Below are positions 1-5,934 of a stretch of DNA of 10,604 nucleotides, piece by piece (the stretch's first letter is position 1; each line of letters starts with the position of its first letter). Below the pieces are notes generated by a model, which had not been told where the DNA came from, ran no database searches, and was given only the letters and a program-made list of their open reading frames with translations. The position numbers were made by a program, and so were the translations under genes. The stretch comes from DAOVRL01 sp964459805 (lineage in GTDB: Bacteria > Planctomycetota > Phycisphaerae > Sedimentisphaerales > Anaerobacaceae), in the NCBI GenBank assembly GCA_964459805.1, contig CAYWOD010000120.1:1-10604 (forward strand). Reading direction: 5' to 3'.

Positions 1-404
1 GCAGCAGGCCCGGCGATAAAGCCCGGCGTGTCTATCACGATAATCTCCGCGGCTTCGCAAGCCTCCCGCACACAGCCCAATAAGGCCCCCGTGAACTGCA
101 GCAAATGACCAACCGGGCTTACGTCACCAACAAACCCGATACCCCGCGCCTCCACTTGAGATAGGTCGCACTTGCCGCCGTCGATCACGCCCCAGCCGAC
201 CATCGTCGGCGGGCCGATATGAGATTGCCCAACGTCGCCATCGACAATTCCAACTGGGCCATCGTTCGCGAACGCTTCGCATAGCGCGCCAACAAGCGTA
301 GTCTTACCCGTATCGGCCCCACCAAAAATCAGGCAGGGGCCCTTCCGGAGAAGGGCACGCCGTTCGAAATCCTCTGCTATACTATTGGCCCAATCTTCGG
401 ACAT
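1..404 (-). CDS. CLP1/GRC3-type P-loop polynucleotide kinase, N-terminal part (3' end beyond window)
   Basis: This is a partial gene: 134 codons from an ATG at 404 down to the left edge, with no stop reached. The translation has a Walker A motif GGADTGKT (residues 28-35), then VDGDVGQSHIGPP (about 54-66) and VIDTPGFIAGP (about 123-133). The DGDVGQ...GPP signature after the P-loop and the late DTPG Walker-B-like segment are typical of the CLP1_P domain family, whose characterised members phosphorylate 5'-OH ends of RNA or DNA. The substrate of this bacterial member is unknown. The domain starts almost at residue 20, so it lacks the long N-terminal domain of eukaryotic CLP1. A weak GAG ribosome site lies about 6 bases before the ATG. 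It lies 56 bases downstream of the THEP1-like gene on the same strand and is probably in the same transcription unit. An alternative reading is a generic SIMIBI-class GTPase, but the DGDVGQ motif argues for CLP1. Confidence 0.82.
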   Translation of the reverse strand, partial: MSEDWANSIAEDFERRALLRKGPCLIFGGADTGKTTLVGALCEAFANDGPVGIVDGDVGQSHIGPPTMVGWGVIDGGKCDLSQVEARGIGFVGDVSPVGHLLQFTGALLGCVREACEAAEIIVIDTPGFIAGPA

Positions 405-460
405 AAGAACTCACACGTCGCAAACAGTTACGGCAACCGGCATACTCACTACGGTTACTA

Positions 461-1003
461 TCAAGCCTTCTTGGCAAACGGCAGCACCTGCAGAATCTCA
501 TTTATCGTTTCGGCTCGTCCGTCCCGGGTCAGAGTGAACAGGCTGACTCCCGGATACGCCTTCACCTCGCGGATAAGGCCGGCGCCTTTCTGCGCCACGG
601 TCGCCAATACGCACTTCTGGGATGCGAACAGCCGGCGGACCGCGGTGATGAACTTCTCGGAAAAGCACTCCATCTTGCCTATTTCGTCGATTACGAATAG
701 CTCCACGTCGCTGCGCTCGACATCGAGCACCGGCACCACAGACCTCTCGAATCCCGCGATGTCAACACCGTACCTGCCTACCTTGCACCGGCTCTTGAAA
801 TCAACGTGCGCCAGTATCCCCTCGGCGCCATCCAGCCGACGCCAGCGAAATCCCTTGCGCTTGCCCGCCTCGCGTATCTCTTGCGTATAGAACCCGGCGG
901 CCCTGCCCGCAGGCAACTGCTCAACCACCTTCATTACGGCAGTCGTCTTGCCGCAGCCCGGCAATCCGGTCAACAGAATCTTCGTGCTGGAGTCCCTTCT
1001 CAT
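461..1003 (-). CDS. THEP1-family nucleoside-triphosphatase (NTPase_1)
   Basis: This complete 180-residue protein is near the usual length of the family. It has a Walker A motif GLPGCGKTT at residues 13-21 and a Walker B segment VIDEIGKME at 104-112. The DEIGKME string is highly characteristic of THEP1 (nucleoside-triphosphatase, also called NTPase_1), which hydrolyses ATP, GTP and other NTPs to NDPs in vitro; its cellular role is not settled. A FYTQEIRE segment (38-45) also fits the family. No signal peptide or membrane segment is seen, so it should be cytosolic. Its ATG overlaps the TGA of the upstream polX gene in an ATGA arrangement (1000-1003), and there is no strong ribosome site of its own, which suggests translational coupling to polX. 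The family is widespread in archaea and thermophiles but also occurs in bacteria, so its presence alone does not prove transfer. Confidence 0.9.
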   Translation of the reverse strand: MRRDSSTKILLTGLPGCGKTTAVMKVVEQLPAGRAAGFYTQEIREAGKRKGFRWRRLDGAEGILAHVDFKSRCKVGRYGVDIAGFERSVVPVLDVERSDVELFVIDEIGKMECFSEKFITAVRRLFASQKCVLATVAQKGAGLIREVKAYPGVSLFTLTRDGRAETINEILQVLPFAKKA

Positions 1004-2739
1004 GGTCTTTTACTGTGGATGAACTTCCTGATTGCGGCCACAGAAAACGTGTTGAGCACATCGGGCTTTGTCGTCCATCCCCGCCCGGCGGTTGCGACGC
1101 CGAAGCCCATCAAGCCTAAGCCGGCGATGCTGTGGGCATCGGTGCCGATGGCGAGCTTGGCGCCCGCCTCGATTGCCATCTTGCAGTGCACGTCCTTTAG
1201 GTCCAGCCGCCAGGGATTGGCATTTACTTCGAGGGCGGTATGCGTGGCCGCGGCGTGCTCGATTACAGCGGCGATATCGAGGTCCATCGGCTCGCGCCGG
1301 CCTATCAGCCTGCCGGTCGGATGAGCAATGCAGTTGACGTACGGATTGTCCATCGCCTTTAGCGTCCGCATCGTCACCCTCTCGCGGGCGCCGGCCATAC
1401 CCGAATGTATGGCGCCAACCACAAAATCAAGCTCGGCAAGCAATTCGTCGTCAAAATCCAGAGAGCCATCCGCAAGAATATCGACCTCGCTGCCGGCTAA
1501 TATGGTTATGCCCTTGAGCTTTTCGTTGAGCTTTCGGATTTCCTTGACCTGCTGCGCCAGGCGCTTGGCCGAGAGGCCGTTGGCAATCGCCGAAGAACGC
1601 GAGTGGTCCGTGATGCAGATATACTTGTAGCCCAGGTCCTTCGCAGCGGCGGCGACCTCGTCTATCTCGCAGTCTCCGTCCGAAGCGGCCGTATGGATGT
1701 GAAAGTCGCCCTTGATGTCGGCGAACTCAATCAGCTTTGGCAGGCGGTGCTCCTTTGCGGCCTCGACCTCGCCGCGGTCTTCGCGCAGGACCGGGACGAT
1801 ATAATCAAGCCCGATCTTCTCGTAAATCTCCTCTTCGACAGGCCCGGCAATCATCTTATCGGCTTTGAACAGGCCGTACTCGTTGAGCTTGAGCTTAGCC
1901 TTTATCGCAATCTCTCGCAGGCGGACGTTGTGCTGTTTCGAGCCGGTGAAATACTGGGCCGCTGCGCCGAAGCTCTTTTCGGGCACTACACGCACGTCCA
2001 CCTGAACGCCGCCGCTGCCCGTTTCTATAATCGCCGAGCCTTTTGTCGGCCCCGACGCGAGCACCTGCTGCACGAAAGCCGCCCTGGTAAAGGCCTCTAC
2101 GATTCGCTCCGAAGCGCCCTTTCGCTTTCCTGCGGCGACGAGTATATCAATATCCCCGATTGTCTCGGCCCAACGCCGCAGCGACCCGGCCGTCCGGATA
2201 TTCGACAAGGGCGAATATGACCGCAGCGTCGCGGCGACAATCTCGGCCGCCTCGAGCGCCTGGTCTATGCGTATCCTGCCAGTGGACCGCTCCAGAAATT
2301 CGATGCCCCTGGCGATGACCGCGGCCTTCTTATCGCCGAAGCCGGGCAGCTCGGCGAGAGAGCCGGCGTCAATTGCAGCTTTCAAGTCGGCGATGCTCAC
2401 AACGTTCAACTGGTCATAAACCGCTTTTACGCCCTTGGGCCCCATTCCGGGTATCTGCAGCAGCTCCAGTAAGTCCAGCGGAATCTTGGCCAGCAATTCC
2501 TGATGCGCGGTTATCGAGCCGGTCTTAACAAATTCTTGAATCTTGGCTAAGCTCGATTTGCCAACGCCGGGGACCTTTGCAAGCTGCCCACTCTCCAACA
2601 GGGACTCAATGTCGGCGGGAATGTCGCCAATGATCCGTGATACTTTTCGGTAGCTGTTGATACGGAAGCGATCCTCGCCCAGAATCTCCATAATATCAGC
2701 CATCCGGCCGAAAAGCTCACTCAGAACCGCGTTTTTCAT
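1000..2739 (-). CDS. polX: Family-X DNA polymerase/3'-5' exonuclease PolX with PHP domain
   Basis: This 579-residue protein has the full bacterial/archaeal PolX architecture and typical length. The N-terminal 8-kDa-like region and thumb/fingers carry three helix-hairpin-helix motifs: VPGVGKSS (56-63), IPGMGPKG (96-103) and LPGFGDKK (131-138). The palm carries GSLRR (185-189), GDIDIL with Asp196 and Asp198, and the third catalytic Asp248 in QVDVRVV. YFTGSKQHN (263-271) matches the nucleotide-binding segment. The C-terminal PHP domain has HIH (347-349), Asp354, TDH (377-379), Glu418, His445, His473 and GTDAH with Asp534 and His536, so its metal site looks intact. Family members fill gaps and act in base-excision-type repair, with the PHP domain giving 3'-5' exonuclease or AP-endonuclease activity. 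It is the first gene of the left unit; its stop overlaps the THEP1 start. The N-terminus MKNAVLSELF matches the family start. Confidence 0.95.
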   Translation of the reverse strand: MKNAVLSELFGRMADIMEILGEDRFRINSYRKVSRIIGDIPADIESLLESGQLAKVPGVGKSSLAKIQEFVKTGSITAHQELLAKIPLDLLELLQIPGMGPKGVKAVYDQLNVVSIADLKAAIDAGSLAELPGFGDKKAAVIARGIEFLERSTGRIRIDQALEAAEIVAATLRSYSPLSNIRTAGSLRRWAETIGDIDILVAAGKRKGASERIVEAFTRAAFVQQVLASGPTKGSAIIETGSGGVQVDVRVVPEKSFGAAAQYFTGSKQHNVRLREIAIKAKLKLNEYGLFKADKMIAGPVEEEIYEKIGLDYIVPVLREDRGEVEAAKEHRLPKLIEFADIKGDFHIHTAASDGDCEIDEVAAAAKDLGYKYICITDHSRSSAIANGLSAKRLAQQVKEIRKLNEKLKGITILAGSEVDILADGSLDFDDELLAELDFVVGAIHSGMAGARERVTMRTLKAMDNPYVNCIAHPTGRLIGRREPMDLDIAAVIEHAAATHTALEVNANPWRLDLKDVHCKMAIEAGAKLAIGTDAHSIAGLGLMGFGVATAGRGWTTKPDVLNTFSVAAIRKFIHSKRP

Positions 2740-2746
2740 AAACCTG

Positions 2747-2774
2747 ATTATATCGCCAGAGCACCAAAATCAAA
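2747..2774 (-). promoter_or_regulatory. Candidate promoter for polX, nearly leaderless
   Basis: On the minus strand a perfect TATAAT lies at 2752-2747, with only 7 bases between it and the polX ATG (2739). A weak -35 candidate, TTGATT (2773-2768), sits 15 bases upstream of it; TTTGAT one base further up gives a 16-base spacer. If this promoter is used, transcription would begin at or within a base or two of the start codon. An AGG four bases before the ATG is the only ribosome-site-like sequence. The match is by eye, and the -35 is poor. Confidence 0.4.
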
Positions 2775-2856
2775 GCGATATTTTCCATCCGTGATAGGAC
2801 CACGCCGAAACATAGTCTGAGCGTGCCAGCCGGGCGGAATCAAAGCCATATTTTTC
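2768..2856. repeat. Imperfect direct repeat pair, possible operator
   Basis: AATCAAAGCGATATTTTC (2768-2785) recurs as AATCAAAGCCATATTTTTC (2838-2856), 70 bases later. The two differ by one substitution and one extra T. The first copy covers the candidate -35 of the minus-strand polX promoter, and the second lies 28 bases before the -35 of the plus-strand promoter. The spacing is about seven helical turns. Binding by a regulator is inferred only from this placement. Confidence 0.4.
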
Positions 2857-2883
2857 GGGCCGACTTGCAGCAGTTTCGGCTTA

Positions 2884-2910
2884 TTGACCCGTGCGCGAAT
2901 CTGGTATAAT
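2884..2910 (+). promoter_or_regulatory. Candidate sigma70-type promoter with extended -10 for the amrS operon
   Basis: TTGACC (2884-2889) is followed after 15 bases by a perfect TATAAT (2905-2910), which is preceded by TGG so that it reads TGGTATAAT, an extended -10. The spacer is shorter than the ideal 17, but extended -10 promoters tolerate weak -35 placement. Transcription would begin near 2917, giving a leader of about 200 bases before the amrS start codon. The composite palindrome lies inside that leader. Confidence 0.6.
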
Positions 2911-2950
2911 CGGGGCCAGGTCAGTGGTCTGTTGCAGTTCAATTGATGTG

Positions 2951-3054
2951 TGTCATTGGGAGTACCGAAAAGGTGGCATAAACTGCGCGAAGCAATCTGT
3001 ATCGGTCGAAGGCCGGAGATTGCCACGGCCGCCTGCGGCGGCCTCGCAATGACA
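2951..3054. repeat. Composite palindromic repeat, two head-to-head units
   Basis: The element is bounded by TGTCATTG (2951-2958) and its exact reverse complement CAATGACA (3047-3054). Inside are GCAATCT (2992-2998) and its exact reverse complement AGATTGC (3017-3023). This gives two units pointing at each other, each of the form TCATTG...GCAATCT. The right unit (3016-3054) carries a perfect 7-base stem GGCCGCC/GGCGGCC with a TGC loop (3027-3043). The left unit has a longer, degenerate core. From memory, the TCATTGCGAGG...GCAATCTC pattern resembles an intergenic palindromic family seen in several bacterial phyla. No T-run follows, so it is not a typical terminator. Confidence 0.7.
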
Positions 3055-3110
3055 GCTATTCAATGCCACAGAGGGCTGGATCGGGAACTGATATTTGGAA
3101 GGTAGTAACC

Positions 3111-3114
3111 GAGG
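3111..3114 (+). promoter_or_regulatory. Ribosome binding site deciding the TTG start of amrS
   Basis: GAGG lies 6 bases upstream of the TTG at 3121. The nearby GTG at 3116 is followed within two codons by a stop in its own frame, so it cannot start the gene. The TTG start is therefore the best choice. Confidence 0.6.
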
Positions 3115-3120
3115 CGTGAA

Positions 3121-4113
3121 TTGAAGGTTCAGTGCGAATTATGTCCGAAGAATTGCGTTATTGAGCCCGGTCAGAGCGGCGAGTGCCGGGTTCGCGTGAA
3201 TATCGACGGCGTCCTGCGGACCGTCGTCTATGGCTACCCCTGCTCAATCAATGTCGATCCAATCGAGAAGAAGCCTCTTTCGCACTTTCTGCCGGGCACC
3301 GGCATCCTTTCGATAGCCACGGTCGGCTGCAACCTGCATTGCAAGAACTGCCAGAACTGGGAGATATCCCAGGCCAACCCCGAAGAGATGCCGGCCATAT
3401 TCTATTCGCGCGAAAAACTGTTCTGGTCGTCCGAAGACCTGGTCAAGCTCACCAAACAAGCCGGGTGTCCATCCCTGGCATATACCTATACCGACCCGGT
3501 TGTCTATTATGAATACACATACGACACCGCAAAGCTGGCGCACGAGAGCGCCATCCGCAACGTCCTTGTAACAGCGGCCTACATAAATGAAGAACCCTGG
3601 AAGCGCCTGCTCGAATACATAGACGCTGCAAACATAGACCTGAAAGGCATCACGGACAAGTTCTACAGAGAAGTCTGTTCAGGGACGCTAAAGCCTGTCC
3701 TCAACGCTCTGGTCCTGGCCAAGGCAGCGGGCGTATTGGTTGAAGTTACCAACCTGCTCATCCCAACGCTCAACGACAAGCCCGAGCAGATAGGCGAGCT
3801 TTGCCGCTGGATCAAGGCGAACCTCGGCGGTGAGACCCCTTTGCACTTTTCGCGTTTTTTCCCCCGCCACAAAATGCTCAACCTGCCGCCAACTTCACTC
3901 AAGACTCTGGATATGGCCCGTGATATTGCAACCATAGAGGGGCTCAATTACGTCTATATCGGCAACATCGCCAGCAAAGAGAGCCAGAACACATATTGCC
4001 CCGACTGCAAGGATTTACTCATCGAGCGCAGCGGCTATACTATCGTGGCGAACCGGCTCAAAGACGGGACCTGCCCGAAATGCGGAAAAGAGATTTACGG
4101 AGTTTGGAAATGA
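3121..4113 (+). CDS. amrS: AmmeMemoRadiSam system radical SAM enzyme (AmrS)
   Basis: This 330-residue protein is full length for the family and starts at a TTG preceded by GAGG. The radical SAM cluster motif is CNLHCKNC (Cys70, Cys74, Cys77), inside the family-typical TVGCNLHCKNCQNWEISQ. Upstream is a cysteine-rich head with Cys5, Cys8, Cys12 and Cys22 (CELCPKNCVIEPGQSGEC). YTYTDPVVYYEY (121-132) is another family hallmark. A C-terminal pair CPDC (293-296) and CPKC (318-321) looks like a zinc-ribbon or extra metal site. No signal peptide is present, so it is cytosolic. Radical SAM enzymes cleave S-adenosylmethionine to make a 5'-deoxyadenosyl radical; I do not know the substrate of this family. 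It heads the right-hand operon, and its TGA overlaps the ATG of the small Tat-signal gene (4110-4113). The Memo-AMMECR1 partners follow directly, as expected for the system. Confidence 0.93.
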   Translation: MKVQCELCPKNCVIEPGQSGECRVRVNIDGVLRTVVYGYPCSINVDPIEKKPLSHFLPGTGILSIATVGCNLHCKNCQNWEISQANPEEMPAIFYSREKLFWSSEDLVKLTKQAGCPSLAYTYTDPVVYYEYTYDTAKLAHESAIRNVLVTAAYINEEPWKRLLEYIDAANIDLKGITDKFYREVCSGTLKPVLNALVLAKAAGVLVEVTNLLIPTLNDKPEQIGELCRWIKANLGGETPLHFSRFFPRHKMLNLPPTSLKTLDMARDIATIEGLNYVYIGNIASKESQNTYCPDCKDLLIERSGYTIVANRLKDGTCPKCGKEIYGVWK

Positions 4114-4292
4114 CACGCAGAAAATTCATTCACAGACTACTCAAAGCCGGCTCACTGATTCTTGTAGGCGCGGCTTCGCTTGCAAAAAAGGCGGTCCCCC
4201 GCAAATTTGTGCGGGCTGTCCGCCATCACAAATACCCCGGTCCACTGAGACCTCCGCACGGTATCCTCGAACAAAGCAAATGGAGTGGTTGA
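4110..4292 (+). CDS. 60-residue protein with twin-arginine-type signal
   Basis: The ATG at 4110 overlaps the amrS stop as ATGA, and the 60-codon frame ends at TGA 4290-4292, overlapping the start region of the next gene. The N-terminus MTRRKFIHRLLKAGSLILVG shows a twin-arginine motif (TRRKFI) followed by a short hydrophobic stretch (about residues 13-24) and AASLAKKA, which is a Tat-type signal or membrane anchor. The remaining ~30 residues are basic, then proline-rich and polar (KYPGPLRPPHG), ending in SKWSG. There is no room for a folded cofactor domain and there is no cysteine. I recall similar small Tat-signal proteins with a YPG...KW-G tail beside related genes, but could not check this. 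It could be a peptide substrate, an adaptor or a membrane recruiting factor for the system; function is unknown. The tight overlaps on both sides support it as a real gene. Confidence 0.72.
   Translation: MTRRKFIHRLLKAGSLILVGAASLAKKAVPRKFVRAVRHHKYPGPLRPPHGILEQSKWSG
4282..4285 (+). promoter_or_regulatory. Ribosome binding site deciding the start of the Memo-AMMECR1 gene
   Basis: GGAG lies 8 bases before the ATG at 4294. An upstream in-frame GTG at 4285 begins inside this GGAG, so it would lose its ribosome site. The ATG is therefore preferred. Confidence 0.6.
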
Positions 4293-4293
4293 T

Positions 4294-5934
4294 ATGGCTG
4301 GAAGATTCAAAAAGCAATTCTTGGCCGGAGTCGCGGTCGGCGTAGTGATTATCGCTGCGGTCGGACTTGGCCTGCACATCTATGGATTTCCGCGTTCGGC
4401 AGATGCGCCTATTGAGGTTGCATCCAACAGTTCAGAAGGAACGGCTCAGTCTCCAAATGAGCCTTCCGGCGAAAAAGACAGGCCCACCGAGCCGCCCGAA
4501 TCGGTCCTGCACGCCTCGCTTGCCGGCTCGTGGTACCCCGCCGACGCCGAAACCCTTAGAAAGCAGCTTGCCGGCTTCTTCGAGAAAGCCGACGTCAAAC
4601 CGATAGACAACGTAATAGGGCTGGTCCTGCCTCACGCCGGCTACAGCTTCTCCGGCCAAACCGCGGCCATGGCCGTCAAGACCATCAACAAGAAATACAA
4701 GCGAATCATCGTTATCGGCCCGGCTCACCGGATGTATATGGAAGAGATTTTGAGTGTCCCGAGAGCGACACATTTCCAAACGCCGCTGGGTCGGATACCG
4801 CTGGACACCGAGTTCATAAACAGAGTCCTCAAGTATCCGCTTTTTCAGAACGTGCCGCGCGCACTCGACGGTGAAAACAGCGTCGAGATGGAGATTCCCC
4901 TGCTCCAGTACAAATTCCAGGACTTCAAGCTGGTCCCGATTGTCGCCGGCAGTTGTTCGTCCGAGACAATCAACAAAGCCGGCGCCATTTTGAAAAGTCT
5001 GATCGACGAGGAAACACTCGTCGTTGCAAGCTCGGACTTCGTACACTACGGGGCGGGCTATAAGTACGTGCCCTTCACCGAAGACATACCGGAGCAAATC
5101 AAAAAGCTGGATATGGGCGCATACGAGCATATCGCGAAGCTGGACAGCAGGGGTTTCCTGCAATACAAACAAAAGACCGGAGCAACGATATGCGGCTACA
5201 TCCCCGTTGCGATACTGCTTTCGATGCTGGATGCCCCGGCAAAGGCTGAGCTGATAAAGTATGCAACTTCCGGCGAGCTGACGGGTGATTTCAGCAATTC
5301 TGTCAGTTATCTTTCCATCGTTTTCTCCGGGGTGTGGAAGGAGCACCGCCAAATTGAGCCGGAGACAAATGCCCCCCAATTGACTGAGGAAGATAAAAAG
5401 GGGCTTTTGACTTTGGCCCGCAAGACAATAAGTTACGGCCTCGAACACCAGAGAGCGCCACAAGTATCCGAGTTAGGCGTCACAATCAGCGATGCGATGA
5501 AACCTCCCCGCGCGGCCTTTGTCACGCTCAAGAAAAGTGGACACCTTAGAGGCTGCATAGGCGACATCTTCCCGCGCCAGCCGCTCTATAAGTCGGTCCT
5601 TACAAACGCAATCAACGCCGCCTTCCGGGACCAGCGTTTTGCGGCGCTGCAAAAAGATGAGCTTGAGGACATCACGATCGAGATTTCCGCCCTGACGCCC
5701 CCGGAGCCGGTCTCGTCCTGCGAGAAAATCCGAATCGGCACAGACGGTATCGTGTTGCACAAGGCGGGCCGCTCAGCGGTCTTCCTGCCGCAGGTTGCCG
5801 GCGAACAAGGCTGGGACCTGAACCAAACGCTCACGCAATTGTCGTTAAAGGCGCAGCTCAAGGCCGACGACTGGAAGGAAGGTGCAAGCTTCCTGGTCTT
5901 TCAGGCAGACGTTTTTGGTGAGAGTGAGAAATGA
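4294..5934 (+). CDS. Membrane-anchored AmmeMemoRadiSam protein: Memo (AmrB) fused to AMMECR1 (AmrA)
   Basis: This 546-residue fusion starts at ATG 4294 (the in-frame GTG at 4285 would add three residues). Residues 1-30 are basic (GRFKKQF) and then hydrophobic, an uncleaved anchor or signal peptide, followed by a Ser/Glu/Pro-rich linker (about 35-70). The Memo domain (about 72-350) holds the residues that line the metal site in human MEMO1: PHAGY (His114), GPAHR (His145), SDFVHYG (Asp248, His251) and ICGY (Cys300). The AMMECR1 domain (about 362-540) has the signature LRGCIGD (418-424). Both domains are part of the AmmeMemoRadiSam system, whose reaction I do not know. The N-terminal anchor predicts that both domains sit outside the cytoplasmic membrane, apart from the cytosolic AmrS; standard family members that I know of lack such an anchor. 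Its TGA overlaps the next ATG (5931-5934). Confidence 0.92.
   Translation: MAGRFKKQFLAGVAVGVVIIAAVGLGLHIYGFPRSADAPIEVASNSSEGTAQSPNEPSGEKDRPTEPPESVLHASLAGSWYPADAETLRKQLAGFFEKADVKPIDNVIGLVLPHAGYSFSGQTAAMAVKTINKKYKRIIVIGPAHRMYMEEILSVPRATHFQTPLGRIPLDTEFINRVLKYPLFQNVPRALDGENSVEMEIPLLQYKFQDFKLVPIVAGSCSSETINKAGAILKSLIDEETLVVASSDFVHYGAGYKYVPFTEDIPEQIKKLDMGAYEHIAKLDSRGFLQYKQKTGATICGYIPVAILLSMLDAPAKAELIKYATSGELTGDFSNSVSYLSIVFSGVWKEHRQIEPETNAPQLTEEDKKGLLTLARKTISYGLEHQRAPQVSELGVTISDAMKPPRAAFVTLKKSGHLRGCIGDIFPRQPLYKSVLTNAINAAFRDQRFAALQKDELEDITIEISALTPPEPVSSCEKIRIGTDGIVLHKAGRSAVFLPQVAGEQGWDLNQTLTQLSLKAQLKADDWKEGASFLVFQADVFGESEK

Larger units (their letters stand above)
2740..3120. other. Divergent intergenic region between polX and the amrS operon
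   Basis: These 381 bases separate two oppositely transcribed units. I see no convincing gene. The only open frame, on the minus strand at 2748-3026, has no recognisable domain, is rich in chance-like residues and runs through the palindromic repeat. The region contains promoter-like elements for both directions, a near-identical direct repeat (2768-2785 and 2838-2856), an 8-base perfect inverted pair GCCGAAAC/GTTTCGGC (2804-2811 and 2873-2880), and a 104-base composite palindrome (2951-3054) close to the amrS start. Confidence 0.75.

Noticed and set aside
405..460. Possible terminator between the THEP1-like and CLP1-like genes
   Set aside because: Only a weak 5-base stem (AACCG/CGGTT) with a long loop and no T-run is visible, so I treat the two genes as likely co-transcribed.
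1603..2220. 205-codon plus-strand open frame inside polX
   Set aside because: It lies antisense to the catalytic core of PolX, whose motifs are complete. It has no domain signature of its own.
2748..3026. 92-codon minus-strand open frame upstream of polX
   Set aside because: No recognisable motif, it crosses the palindromic repeat and the plus-strand promoter, and its composition looks like chance translation of intergenic DNA.
3027..3043. GC-rich hairpin as a transcription terminator
   Set aside because: No T-run follows on either strand, and the hairpin sits inside a symmetric repeat element and in the leader of the next operon.
3996..4109. Longer version (98 codons) of the small Tat-signal gene
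   Set aside because: The upstream extension lies entirely within amrS in another frame. The ATG at 4110 gives a proper twin-arginine N-terminus and an ATGA overlap, so it is the better start.
4432..5463. 343-codon minus-strand open frame opposite the Memo domain
   Set aside because: It is antisense to a well-supported conserved domain. Long antisense frames are common in GC-rich coding DNA, and the translation shows no family motif.
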